DNA of 64,000 bases, taken from Bacteroidales bacterium UBA5433. GTDB taxonomy: Bacteria; Bacteroidota; Bacteroidia; Bacteroidales; UBA932. Positions 40,846-50,370 of the stretch are shown here, piece after piece. Within the stretch, counting starts at the first letter, position 1. Each line of letters opens with the position of its first letter. The position numbers and the translations under genes were made by a program. The stretch covers positions 64,270 through 128,269 of the forward strand of contig DIRP01000012.1 of NCBI GenBank assembly GCA_002427525.1, read 5' to 3'. The notes below the pieces were generated by a model. That model searched no databases and was not told the DNA's origin. It worked only from the letters and a program-made list of their open reading frames with translations.

Positions 40846-41766
40846 ATGACAGAGGATATTCTCAATAAAGGACTGGAAAAGACAAAGAAAGGCTTGTTCA
40901 GCCGTTTGTCCCGTGTTGTGATGGGCCGTTCCAGGGTGGATGATCAGGTGTTGGATGATATAGAAGAGGCGTTGGTTGCTTCTGATGTAGGTGTAGATAC
41001 TACGTTACGTATTATTGAAAGGTTAGAAGACCGTGTACAAAAGGATAAATATATGAACACGGAAGAGCTGAACAAATACCTGCGTGAAGAGATAGAAGCC
41101 CTGCTTTTGGAAAATAAGGTAACCAACGAGGTCATTCCTTTTGATTTTTCAAAAAAACCGTATGTGGTACTGGTTGTGGGAGTTAACGGAACAGGGAAAA
41201 CAACAACTATTGGGAAATTGGCGGCACAGCTTAAAAAAGCAGGAAAGCAGGTGATGCTGGGTGCAGCGGATACGTTCCGGGCAGCAGCTATTGAACAGCT
41301 GACCATTTGGAGTGAACGGTCACAGGTCCCTATTGTCAAGCAGGCTATGGGGAGTGATCCGGCGGCTGTAGCGTACGATTCACTGGCCTCGGCAATCTCC
41401 AGAGATATGGATGTTTTGTTGATTGATACGGCTGGGCGTTTGCACAATAAGGTCAATCTGATGAACGAACTGGCCAAGATTAAGAAAGTGCTGCAGAAAC
41501 TAATTCCGGATGCACCCCACGAGGTGCTGTTGGTCCTGGATGGTTCTACCGGTCAGAATGCGTACCAGCAGGCACGTGAGTTCTCCAAGGCTACGGATGT
41601 GACGGCTCTGGCAGTGACCAAGCTTGACGGAACGGCCAAAGGAGGGGTAGTAATTGGCATTAGTGACATGTTGCAGGTGCCGGTCAAATTTATTGGACTG
41701 GGAGAAGGGATTGATGACCTGCAAGTATTTGATAAAAAATCTTTTGTTGCAACTTTGTTTGAATAA
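40846..41766 (+). CDS. ftsY: Signal recognition particle receptor FtsY
   Basis: A 306-residue SRP GTPase that docks ribosome-nascent chains at the membrane. The N domain helices (about 1-95) lead to the G domain with Walker A GVNGTGKTTTIGKLA (about 110-124), DTFRAAAIEQL, DTAGRLHNKVNLM and TKLDGTAKGG, ending FIGLGEGIDDLQVFD. The acidic A domain of E. coli FtsY is absent, as in most Bacteroidota. The ATG at 40846 was chosen; a TTG three codons upstream is also in frame. pheT follows 9 bp later. Confidence 0.96.
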   Translation: MTEDILNKGLEKTKKGLFSRLSRVVMGRSRVDDQVLDDIEEALVASDVGVDTTLRIIERLEDRVQKDKYMNTEELNKYLREEIEALLLENKVTNEVIPFDFSKKPYVVLVVGVNGTGKTTTIGKLAAQLKKAGKQVMLGAADTFRAAAIEQLTIWSERSQVPIVKQAMGSDPAAVAYDSLASAISRDMDVLLIDTAGRLHNKVNLMNELAKIKKVLQKLIPDAPHEVLLVLDGSTGQNAYQQAREFSKATDVTALAVTKLDGTAKGGVVIGISDMLQVPVKFIGLGEGIDDLQVFDKKSFVATLFE

Positions 41767-41775
41767 TCCATAGGT

Positions 41776-44238
41776 ATGAAAATCCTGTATAATTGGTTGA
41801 AAGATTACCTGCCCCTGGATATGAATCCCCGGCAGACTGCTGAAGTACTCACTGATATTGGATTGGAAGTAGAGTCTTTAGAGATTACTGAATCAGTTCC
41901 GGGAGGACTGAAAGGTGTTGTTACAGCACAAGTAATAACCTGCGTACCGCATCCCAATTCGGATCATTTGTCTTTGACAACAGTTAGTACGGGAAGCGGG
42001 GAACTTGTTCCCGTAGTATGTGGTGCTCCTAATGTGACGGCAGGTCAGAAAGTGTTTCTGGCAACTCCCGGTGCAGAATTGACTTTTACTAACGGAGAAC
42101 AAATTACTATTAAAAAAAGCAAGATACGGGGAGAAGAATCGTTCGGGATGATCTGTGCAGAGGATGAGCTGGGAATTGGTGCTTCGCACGACGGGATTAT
42201 GGTGCTGCCCAAAGAAACGCCTGTAGGTGTTCCGGCTGCAGAGTACCTGAACCTTCCTACCTATGCTGTCTTTGAGATTGGACTAACACCTAACAGAATA
42301 GATGCGGCATCTCATATTGGGGTGGCACGTGATCTGGCTGCCTGGTACAAGGGAAGGGGACAGGACATATCTTTTACACACCCGGATGTATCGGCTTTCA
42401 GGGAAAATCCGGCAACGGAAGGCGTAAAGGTTGTTGTAGAAGCACCACAAGCAGCGCCACGTTACAGTGGTATTACGTTAAGTAATTTAAAGGTAGGGCC
42501 TTCTCCGGCTTGGTTGCAGGAACGTTTGCGGCTGACAGGAATCCGGCCTATTAACAATGTGGTGGACATTACCAATTATGTTTTACTTGAAACGGGACAG
42601 CCCTTGCATGCTTTTGACAGAAAGGGCATTGAGGGAGATTGTGTGGTAGTGCGGCAGGCTGAGCATGGGAGCCGGTTTGTTACCTTGGACGAAAAAGAGC
42701 GAATTCTTGACGGGCAGGATCTTATGATTTGCAATACAAAAGAACCCATGTGTATTGGAGGTGTTTTTGGAGGGCTGAACAGCGGAGTGACAGAAAGTAC
42801 CACGTCTGTTTTTCTGGAATCAGCCTGGTTTCATCCTACCTGGATACGGCGTACTTCCAAACGTCACGGATTGAAAACAGATGCATCTTTCCGTTTTGAA
42901 AGAGGTACAGATCCTAATGCAACCGTATATGTCCTGAAACGGGCCGTTTTGCTTATGCAGGAACTCTGTGGGGCGCAGGTAGAAGGTAAGATTATTGATG
43001 TGTATCCCCACCCGGTTTTGCCGACCCGGGTTACACTGGATTACGATAGCATGTTTTCCTTAATAGGAAAGGATATTGGAAAAGAAACCACAGACAGGAT
43101 TCTGGAAGCGCTGGAAATTGAAATAATGGAAGCAAGCGGTGAAACCGATCGGAATAAAAAAGTAGTGGCTGCTATTCCTACATACCGGGTAGATGTAACC
43201 CGTGCCTGCGATGTGGCAGAAGAGGTGTTGAGGATATACGGATACAACAACATTGAACTTCCGGATAGGATACAGGCCTCTTATGGGATAGCAGAAGATC
43301 CCCAACCGCAGCGAATCAGGGACCTGGCAGGTGACAGGCTCGCCTCTTTGGGTTTTAGGGAAATCATGTGCAATTCTCTGACCCGTGCAGGTTATTATGA
43401 CGGGTTAACTACGTATTCTCCACAAGCTACTGTCCGGATTTTGAACCCCTTGAGTAGCGATTTGGATGCTATGCGTCAGACACTTCTTTGGGGAGGACTG
43501 GAAGCTGTTTCTTATAATACCAACAGGCAGCAGTACGACCTGAAATTTTTTGAACAAGGGAATGTGTACAGCCTGAAGGGACCCGGTACAGAGTTGGGCG
43601 ATTATGTAGAAAGAGAATGTTTGGCATTGTTCATAACTGGAAATGACAGGCCTCTGAACTGGCATACTCCTTCACGTCCGGCAGATTTTTTCCTGCTGAA
43701 ATCTTATGTGGAATATCTAGCAGGCAGTTTTGGGATTGATTTGATGAAAATACGTTCCTTCCGGGCTCCAAAAGATATTTTTGAGGAAGGTGTCCGGTAC
43801 GTTATCAACGGCGATGTGTTGGCAGATGTGGGGAGCGTAAGTCGTTCATGCCTTGCCGTAATGGATATTAAACAGCCGGTTTTTATGGCGGAATTTCACT
43901 GGGATCTTTTTTTCAAAATAGTCCGGAGAAAAAAAGTGAAATTTTCTAACTTGCCTCGTTTCCCGGAAGTACACAGGGACCTGGCTCTGGTGGTCAATGC
44001 CGATGTGACGTATGAGCAATTGCATGCTACGGCGTTCAGAACAGAAAAAAAACTGTTGCAGCGTATCAGCTTGTTTGATGTGTACCGGGGAAAGGGCGTT
44101 CCTGAAGGGAAAAAACAATATGCGTTGCATTTTGTGTTCCGTGATGCGCAAAAAACGTTGACAGATGCTTGTGTAGAACAAATAATGGAGCAATTGGTAC
44201 ACGCTTTCTATAAAGAAACAGGAGCTGTCTTACGGTAG
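41776..44238 (+). CDS. pheT: Phenylalanyl-tRNA synthetase beta subunit
   Basis: An 820-residue subunit with all expected domains: tRNA-binding EMAP-like domain (about 40-150), B3/B4 editing domain (about 210-380), B5 domain (about 410-480), the class II-like core, and the C-terminal FDX-ACB anticodon-binding domain (about 728-820; FSNLPRFPEVHRDLALVV). PheS is encoded elsewhere. The final 11 bp, TCTTACGGTAG, are repeated 22 bp downstream where the tamB frame ends. Confidence 0.96.
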   Translation: MKILYNWLKDYLPLDMNPRQTAEVLTDIGLEVESLEITESVPGGLKGVVTAQVITCVPHPNSDHLSLTTVSTGSGELVPVVCGAPNVTAGQKVFLATPGAELTFTNGEQITIKKSKIRGEESFGMICAEDELGIGASHDGIMVLPKETPVGVPAAEYLNLPTYAVFEIGLTPNRIDAASHIGVARDLAAWYKGRGQDISFTHPDVSAFRENPATEGVKVVVEAPQAAPRYSGITLSNLKVGPSPAWLQERLRLTGIRPINNVVDITNYVLLETGQPLHAFDRKGIEGDCVVVRQAEHGSRFVTLDEKERILDGQDLMICNTKEPMCIGGVFGGLNSGVTESTTSVFLESAWFHPTWIRRTSKRHGLKTDASFRFERGTDPNATVYVLKRAVLLMQELCGAQVEGKIIDVYPHPVLPTRVTLDYDSMFSLIGKDIGKETTDRILEALEIEIMEASGETDRNKKVVAAIPTYRVDVTRACDVAEEVLRIYGYNNIELPDRIQASYGIAEDPQPQRIRDLAGDRLASLGFREIMCNSLTRAGYYDGLTTYSPQATVRILNPLSSDLDAMRQTLLWGGLEAVSYNTNRQQYDLKFFEQGNVYSLKGPGTELGDYVERECLALFITGNDRPLNWHTPSRPADFFLLKSYVEYLAGSFGIDLMKIRSFRAPKDIFEEGVRYVINGDVLADVGSVSRSCLAVMDIKQPVFMAEFHWDLFFKIVRRKKVKFSNLPRFPEVHRDLALVVNADVTYEQLHATAFRTEKKLLQRISLFDVYRGKGVPEGKKQYALHFVFRDAQKTLTDACVEQIMEQLVHAFYKETGAVLR

Positions 44239-44260
44239 CCTGATGGTGTTCTTACGGTAG
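44228..44260. repeat. 11-bp direct repeat spanning the pheT and tamB 3' ends
   Basis: TCTTACGGTAG occurs at 44228-44238 and 44250-44260. The first copy contains the pheT TAG stop; the second contains the complement of the tamB TAA stop. It looks like a small local duplication. Confidence 0.8.
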
Positions 44261-47200
44261 TTTGAGCCACCTTCTCCACAACTGCCGGAACGAACCAAAC
44301 TCTTCCTGATATACGAATCCCGCTCCACTGCGTTGGGTATTGTCCAGGTAGTTGGAGTATTGATCAGCCGCATGACTGAATGCTTTCAGCCGGAATTTTC
44401 CTTTTTCACCAAGTTTTAATTCAATGTCTACGTTGCCAACCAAATCGTTTTCGTTGCGCGTATAGGGGTTGTTGCCCATATTGCCATTGATTACCACACG
44501 GTTGTTAAACAGCCGTGTAGAAATGGCTACGTCAAAGATATCTCCGCTTTGTCCCGGTTGGTAGTTAAATCCAACATCCAGTGGAATATTCAATTGGACA
44601 AAAATATTGTTCAGCTGGTTGGATAAAATTTCTGTAGCATTTGAATACAGCAGGTTGGAGTTGTTAACAATCCCCGATTCCTGTTCCGGAATGAAATTGC
44701 TTGATACAAGAAGGGCTACAAATTGGCGCATAACTTTATCATCTGTGGACAAGGCGCTTTCAACACGTGCACGTGTCATAGGATCAATATCGTCCAGTTC
44801 AATATGAAAACCCAGGTTGGGGTTCATCATGTTTCCGGACATAAGTATTTGGCAGTCAACGTCCCTTCTATTGCTTACAAATGAGGTGTCTGCCAGTAAA
44901 GTATGGAGAGAAGCTTTGGTTTTGTAGGAAGCTGTAAGGTTAAGTTGTGTGTTGTCAATACCTCCGTTAAAAGAAACAGAACCTCCCGGTACAATTTGAA
45001 ATCTTTTAGACACAATACCCTGAAGTCCAAAAAGATAACTTCCACTTTCAATGGAGCAGTCACCCAGTATGGAAAAAACGTCGTCTTTGGGGTCCAATCC
45101 AAGGTTGATTAATCCGGTACCGCGGGCTTGAATAATATCTCCCGTCATTTTGTTGATTTCTAACAGCACTTCTGCATCTGTAGTAAGTTCTGTCTTGATA
45201 CTAAGTGTTAAGTTTTTGTTTTTTTCCTTTTGGTTGTTCTGTTTGTGTGCAGCAAGTATGTAGGGATCCCTTCCTGTATAGGAGGGTTCCGGTTGGGTAA
45301 AAGACAGCAGGCTTGTTTGCCTTGCCTGGACCGCAGAGGAAAGGGGTATGTGAATACTTGTAAAGGGTTCCGGTCGTATAGAAATATCCAGCAAAATATC
45401 GTCAAAAGGTCCTTTTATCAACAGGTTACCCGTAGCATAGGCTTGTCCGTAAAAGATATCGTTATCTTTCTCAGTCAGATTCAGGCTGTGCAGGTTCACA
45501 AAATCCAATGTTACATCGGCTTCAATATCCCGGAAATGCTTGTAATGAAGGCCGCCTTTTACAATGCCGTAGTTGCCTCCGGCATCCCGAAGGGTGTTCC
45601 GGGGCAGGAAGAGGCCTTCCCGGGTAAGCAAAACAGGCCCCGATAATGCATAAGGCACTTTGGTATAGTCAATGGTGAAATGTAAGTTGTCGACCCTTGT
45701 GTTTTGGCTGGTAAGGTCAAGATGCGGTAAGGTGCCTGTAAGGAGCATATCTCCCGAGATGTGTCCGTAAACATCAGTAACCAGGTTGTTTAAAAGGGGA
45801 GCAACCAAGGCTGCTTCAAAATCCTTGAAAGAAGCCTGTATATCAAGATTTCGTGAGGAAGGGCTGTAACTTCCGGTTGCGTACAACGGTTGTTTTCCAT
45901 TGGGCAGGGTAGTACTAACCTGCAGGTTCAGGTGGTCTGCTTTAGGATTCCACGAACTGAGCAATCGGATATCACCGGCCAACGAATCGTTGATATAAAC
46001 ATGTTCTCCCAGTACGTTGGCCGCAATATGCCGGTCGTTATGAAAATCGGTCAGGTATCCTGTTCCGGTAAAAGATCCTTGAAATTCAAACGGGTATTTT
46101 GCAGGGAGTAACGTATTGAAAACAGAAGCATCAAATTGGGAGAGTTCAACAAAGAGTGTATCGGTCAATGTGCGGGAGATAGCACCGTCTATGCGTAGGT
46201 ATTCCGGTATTTCTACATTTCCGGTATGTTGCAAGAGTATATTGTGTAACGCAATCCTCTCATCGGAAACTACCAGGTTGCCTGTATGCAGCGACCAGGT
46301 CTTTCCGTTAAATAGAATGCTGTCAGAAGATACAATGGCCGTAATGACCGGAGTGTTTGTTGCTGTTTGCCGATCAAAGAGTATCTGTGAGTTCAGGCAC
46401 AGGCTGTTCAATTTTCCTTCTTTGTGGTTGTATAAAAAATCCAGATCAATCCGGTTGTCGTTGGTTGTGGATGTTAGTCTGAAGGTGTCTGCTTTAAATG
46501 GGTTTACAGTCATTTCTGTACACTCCAGGTCAATGTGCAACCCGTTTTTTCCGGCAACGGCTAACATGTCAAGATCTTTCAGGTTGTGCTCCTTGTAGCC
46601 CAATCTTTCGGAACGAATTACCGAACGAATGCTGTCGTTCCCAAAATCATACAAAGCCAGTTGAGTACCCGGAGAAATATACAATCCGGGCATGAGCAGT
46701 TCTTCAAAAAAAGCACTGTTGTGAATGGTTAAATCCAGCGTAGCGGTATCTTGTGTCCATGTTCTGCTTTGATTACCGGAATTAAAGTAAGCCGGCAGGT
46801 AGCTGAAAAGGTTGTTATCAGCCAGCCTTTTCAGGAAAGTAACAAGTCTGTCCGTTCCTGTATAGTTTGCCTTAAGCGCCTCAGAATCAACGGTAACCAG
46901 ACAGGTTTTTCCGTCTTCCGCCAAGCTGCTTTCCAGAAAAAAATGTTCCAGTGTATGTGTTCCTGAAGAATTTTGCAGTGATAAATCCGTGGCCCGGATG
47001 GTACCGTCAATGTCACCCTTGTTGTTTATATGGGAAAAATCTGCCTGCACCAAACCGCTTACTATGGCCAGTGAATCGCTTTTGTACAAATTCAGACGGT
47101 GAAGATCTGCGTAGGCAATGTTGGCAAAAAAATTAGCTGTAGCTTTGGCTGATCCGGATAAATCTGCACGACCCTGGAACAGAAAATGCAGGTTGGGGTC

Positions 47201-48706
47201 AGAAGCACTCATTCTGCCATCAAAAACACCGTTTTGGAATTCTCCCAGCAGTTTAAAATCCCGGAAAACGTAGTTGTTAAATTCAAGGTACGCCAGAGAG
47301 AGTGTATCAATATGTGTATGAAGGTTTCGGAAGCCTCCCCGCTTGATGGTGGCTGCAGCTTTTGTATAGAGTGAACATGTTCCCAATGTTTCTATTCCTG
47401 TTAACATACCAAGATCCAGGCGTGAAATGTTTGCCATACCGGACAAGAGAACTCCGTCGTGGTGCCCCTTGCTGTTGATAAGGAGGTCCAGATTCAGGTT
47501 GCCAAAATCTCCTCTAAGATTTCCGTCAACTACAAAATCAGTAAGCAAACCGGCCAGCCGTCCTCTAAAATCGAAGGCAGTACGCGGACCTGCATGTTGT
47601 TCCAGATTTTTTAGGTCTACCGCGGCAATGGAATACAGTATGTGGTTGAGATCACCTATGTCTGAGTGCAAACTGTCAATACCAACCAGCAATACCGATT
47701 CTTCCGCTATAGGCAGTCCTGTAAGAAGGAAGTTGCACAAGATCCGTGTCTTTCCTGTTACAGAATGTACATCCAGCAGATCTGACTGCAGGTTGCTTAC
47801 TGTACCTGTTACTTTACCGGAAGCTTTCAGGTCCAGAACAAAATCAGAGGAGAGACCCCCGGCATAATAAGCGATGGACTTGAATGATACAAAGGCGTTG
47901 TCCATATCCAGCTCCATCTGAACCTTGTTTACATAATCAGACAGATTGTTCACGTTTCCATAGTGCATTAAAAAATGATGCGCAGTAATAACGGAATAGT
48001 CATCCTGAATCACCAGATTTTTAACAAGAGCCTCTTTATTAGTTACCGTAACATCTCCTTCCATGTGTCGCAGGAAATAACCGGATTGTTCCCTTGCGGT
48101 CAGGTGATCCATCCGACCTCTGAGCACACCGTTTTGCAAACGGATGTTGCGTGTTTCCAGGGTTATCTCTGTAACATGCATGTTTGTAAAATCTATGCTG
48201 TGGGGATTGTTGTGAGCCGAGGTACGGTCTTCGTTAACCATGTGGTAGGCAAACCGTTCCAGTTTAACCCGGTTGGCGCGTATGTCCCAGGTAAAAGACC
48301 CGGCGGAGGTGTCTTTGTTTTTCTCGTGCGGAAAAACAGCACTTATGTTGTTCTCCCCCTCTTTTGTAATCAGATGAAACGATCCGTCAGAAAGAAGGAC
48401 CCGACGCAACCCAATTCGCTTTCCAAGGGGGTTGAAACTTCCCAGCGTTGCCGATAACTTGTGGGTGTGGAGGAGTGTGTCTGATTGGGATATTATTAAT
48501 ATATCGCTTAAAATCAGCTTGTTAAAAAAAAGAAAGTGAACCGATCCAATTTGAATCTCTGCCCCCGAGGCTTGGGAAAGCCAGTCGGCTGTTTTGTCGG
48601 CCAGGCGACTTTGTACTGAAGGAACTTCAAGTGTAATGAACAAACCGGTCAGCAAAATGACGATTACAAAGAGTAACGTGTGCAGTATGTTCCTGAAGGT
48701 CTTCAT
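44252..48706 (-). CDS. tamB: TamB-like translocation/lipid-transport protein (DUF490)
   Basis: A 1484-residue protein with an N-terminal membrane anchor (about 6-26; ILHTLLFVIVILLTGLFITL) and a very long repetitive beta-rich body with AsmA/TamB-type repeats (ISGDMLLTGTLPHLD, ARGTGLINLGLDPKDDVFSILGDCSIESG in parts). The C-terminal region carries the DUF490 domain (NNIFVQLNIPLDVGFNYQPGQSGD and RNENDLVGNVDIELKLGEKG regions). TamB-like proteins form hydrophobic bridges across the periplasm and aid outer membrane protein or phospholipid transport. The ATG at 48706 was chosen because an upstream ATG at 48724 lies at or before the expected transcript start. Divergent tsaD beside tamB is common in Bacteroidales. 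Confidence 0.88.
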   Translation of the reverse strand: MKTFRNILHTLLFVIVILLTGLFITLEVPSVQSRLADKTADWLSQASGAEIQIGSVHFLFFNKLILSDILIISQSDTLLHTHKLSATLGSFNPLGKRIGLRRVLLSDGSFHLITKEGENNISAVFPHEKNKDTSAGSFTWDIRANRVKLERFAYHMVNEDRTSAHNNPHSIDFTNMHVTEITLETRNIRLQNGVLRGRMDHLTAREQSGYFLRHMEGDVTVTNKEALVKNLVIQDDYSVITAHHFLMHYGNVNNLSDYVNKVQMELDMDNAFVSFKSIAYYAGGLSSDFVLDLKASGKVTGTVSNLQSDLLDVHSVTGKTRILCNFLLTGLPIAEESVLLVGIDSLHSDIGDLNHILYSIAAVDLKNLEQHAGPRTAFDFRGRLAGLLTDFVVDGNLRGDFGNLNLDLLINSKGHHDGVLLSGMANISRLDLGMLTGIETLGTCSLYTKAAATIKRGGFRNLHTHIDTLSLAYLEFNNYVFRDFKLLGEFQNGVFDGRMSASDPNLHFLFQGRADLSGSAKATANFFANIAYADLHRLNLYKSDSLAIVSGLVQADFSHINNKGDIDGTIRATDLSLQNSSGTHTLEHFFLESSLAEDGKTCLVTVDSEALKANYTGTDRLVTFLKRLADNNLFSYLPAYFNSGNQSRTWTQDTATLDLTIHNSAFFEELLMPGLYISPGTQLALYDFGNDSIRSVIRSERLGYKEHNLKDLDMLAVAGKNGLHIDLECTEMTVNPFKADTFRLTSTTNDNRIDLDFLYNHKEGKLNSLCLNSQILFDRQTATNTPVITAIVSSDSILFNGKTWSLHTGNLVVSDERIALHNILLQHTGNVEIPEYLRIDGAISRTLTDTLFVELSQFDASVFNTLLPAKYPFEFQGSFTGTGYLTDFHNDRHIAANVLGEHVYINDSLAGDIRLLSSWNPKADHLNLQVSTTLPNGKQPLYATGSYSPSSRNLDIQASFKDFEAALVAPLLNNLVTDVYGHISGDMLLTGTLPHLDLTSQNTRVDNLHFTIDYTKVPYALSGPVLLTREGLFLPRNTLRDAGGNYGIVKGGLHYKHFRDIEADVTLDFVNLHSLNLTEKDNDIFYGQAYATGNLLIKGPFDDILLDISIRPEPFTSIHIPLSSAVQARQTSLLSFTQPEPSYTGRDPYILAAHKQNNQKEKNKNLTLSIKTELTTDAEVLLEINKMTGDIIQARGTGLINLGLDPKDDVFSILGDCSIESGSYLFGLQGIVSKRFQIVPGGSVSFNGGIDNTQLNLTASYKTKASLHTLLADTSFVSNRRDVDCQILMSGNMMNPNLGFHIELDDIDPMTRARVESALSTDDKVMRQFVALLVSSNFIPEQESGIVNNSNLLYSNATEILSNQLNNIFVQLNIPLDVGFNYQPGQSGDIFDVAISTRLFNNRVVINGNMGNNPYTRNENDLVGNVDIELKLGEKGKFRLKAFSHAADQYSNYLDNTQRSGAGFVYQEEFGSFRQLWRRWLKLP

Positions 48707-48725
48707 AGGGGAAGCTGTAAACAAA

Positions 48726-48733
48726 CAAAGTTA
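48726..48733 (-). promoter_or_regulatory. Promoter -7 box for tamB
   Basis: The minus strand reads TAACTTTG, matching TAnnTTTG, 19 bases before the tamB ATG at 48706. Confidence 0.55.
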
Positions 48734-48746
48734 AGAAAAAAATGCC

Positions 48747-48754
48747 CAAATTTG
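48747..48754 (+). promoter_or_regulatory. Possible -7 box for tsaD
   Basis: CAAATTTG (one mismatch to TAnnTTTG) lies 20 bases before the chosen tsaD start. It is 13 bases from the tamB -7 box on the other strand. Confidence 0.35.
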
Positions 48755-48774
48755 TAGTGCTCAATAATAGCGCT

Positions 48775-49800
48775 ATGGCTTATATTTTAGGGATTGAATC
48801 TTCATGTGACGATACGTCGGCAGCTGTATTAAAGAACACACACATGCTTTCTAATGTTATGGCATCTCAGGATGTACACAGCAAGTATGGAGGAGTGGTT
48901 CCCGAGCTTGCCAGCCGTGCACACCAGCAGCATATTGTTCCGGTTGTAAGCCGGGCTTTGGAAATAGCAGGTCTTGGAATGCAGGATATGGATGCTATTG
49001 CTTTTACAAGGGGACCGGGTTTGCTCGGCTCACTATTGGTTGGGACTTCCTTTGCCAAAGGGCTGTCCTTGGCTGCGGGAATCCCCCTGATTGAGGTGAA
49101 TCACCTTACAGGCCATGTGTTAAGTCATTTTATTGATGTGGAACCGAAAACACCCAAACCGCAATTCCCTTTTCTTTGCCTGCTTGTGTCGGGAGGACAT
49201 ACGCAGATTTTGCAGGTGAATGCTCCGCTGACTTTTGATATACTGGGACAAACCATTGATGACGCGGTGGGAGAAGCATTTGATAAAGGTGCCAAATTGC
49301 TGGGGCTGGAATACCCCGGAGGTCCGCATATTGACAAATTGGCAGCCGAAGGAGATCCCGGGTTGTATTCTTTTGCCCGTCCTCGGATTAAAGACCTTGA
49401 TTTCAGTTTTAGCGGAGTGAAAACGTCCTTTCTGTATTTTCTCAGAGACAAGCAAATGGAAGATCCGGAGTTTATTGCAGAAAACAAAGCGCATTTGGCT
49501 GCAGGACTTCAGCAAACACTGGTGGACATTCTATTGGAGAAAGTGGTAAAGGCTGTTAAAGAAACCGGTATAAGGCGGGTAGCCCTTGCCGGAGGGGTAT
49601 CTGCCAATAGCGGATTACGCGACAGGATGACCCGGGAAGCAGCAAAGCGCCACTGGGAGGTCTTTATACCTCCGTTGCGCTTTACTACAGACAATGCAGC
49701 CATGATAGCCATTACCGGCTATTACAAATGGCTGGAAGGTCAATTTGCAGGATTGGATAGTACTCCGGTAACAAGAAGCAGTCTGATGACCGGGGAATAA
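48775..49800 (+). CDS. tsaD: tRNA N6-adenosine threonylcarbamoyltransferase
   Basis: A 341-residue ASKHA-fold enzyme that completes the t6A37 modification of ANN-decoding tRNAs. It shows the phosphate-binding GIESSCDDTSAAV (about 6-18), the metal-binding HLTGH (H110, H114), LVSGGHTQIL, GEAFDKGAKLLGL and AGGVSANSGLR. The ATG at 48775 was chosen over one 33 bp upstream, because MAYILGIESS is the family N-terminus and the upstream one overlaps the promoter. Partners TsaB, TsaE and TsaC are not in this window. Confidence 0.96.
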   Translation: MAYILGIESSCDDTSAAVLKNTHMLSNVMASQDVHSKYGGVVPELASRAHQQHIVPVVSRALEIAGLGMQDMDAIAFTRGPGLLGSLLVGTSFAKGLSLAAGIPLIEVNHLTGHVLSHFIDVEPKTPKPQFPFLCLLVSGGHTQILQVNAPLTFDILGQTIDDAVGEAFDKGAKLLGLEYPGGPHIDKLAAEGDPGLYSFARPRIKDLDFSFSGVKTSFLYFLRDKQMEDPEFIAENKAHLAAGLQQTLVDILLEKVVKAVKETGIRRVALAGGVSANSGLRDRMTREAAKRHWEVFIPPLRFTTDNAAMIAITGYYKWLEGQFAGLDSTPVTRSSLMTGE

Positions 49801-49825
49801 CCCGGGTTTTACATCCGGCAGGCAA

Positions 49826-50356
49826 TCAGCTGCAGCCGGAACAGCCTTCGCAGCTTCCTGCACAGGCATCCTCGGCTCTTTCTCCGTACAGTCCCTGGAT
49901 GAGTTCTTTCTCTGTGGCGTCTCTTATGTCTACCACTTTGCCTGAAAACTGAAGCTCACAGCCTGCCAGCGGATGGTTGAAGTTCATTTTTACCGAATCT
50001 TCCAAAATATCTTCTATAATTCCGTTCAGCCGGTTTCCCTGAGAATCCTGCATGGGAATGATTTTATCTTTTACCAGCAGTCCTTCTTCAATTTTTCCGT
50101 TAACCTTAAACAAATCTTTGGAAAGTTCTACAACAGCATGGGGATCTATTTCTCCGTACCCTTCTTTTGCATCTAAAGTGAAGGAAAAGAGGTCGCCTGT
50201 TTTTTTACCTTGCAATTTTTCCTCAAATGCTGCCAGTAGGTACCCAAGGCCGTATATAAATTGCATGGGTTTATCTTCCGTGACAGTTTCAATGACGTCT
50301 CCGTCAACAACAAGCGTGTAGGAAACAGATACTACTTTTTCGTCTGAAATGGTCAT
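49826..50356 (-). CDS. FKBP-type peptidyl-prolyl isomerase, SlyD-like
   Basis: A 176-residue prolyl isomerase with the FKBP domain split by an IF (insert-in-flap) chaperone domain, as in SlyD: YTLVVDGDVIETVTEDKPMQFIYGLG region (about 10-35), LQGKKTGDLFSFTLDAKEGYGEIDP (about 43-67, in parts), and GCELQFSGKVVDIRDATEKEL near residue 137. The last 12 residues hold four cysteines (CAGSCEGCSGC) and probably bind nickel or another metal. It is the last gene of the tldD-pmbA-nhaC operon, 14 bp after nhaC. Confidence 0.9.
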   Translation of the reverse strand: MTISDEKVVSVSYTLVVDGDVIETVTEDKPMQFIYGLGYLLAAFEEKLQGKKTGDLFSFTLDAKEGYGEIDPHAVVELSKDLFKVNGKIEEGLLVKDKIIPMQDSQGNRLNGIIEDILEDSVKMNFNHPLAGCELQFSGKVVDIRDATEKELIQGLYGERAEDACAGSCEGCSGCS

Positions 50357-50370
50357 AATTGTTGAATTTA

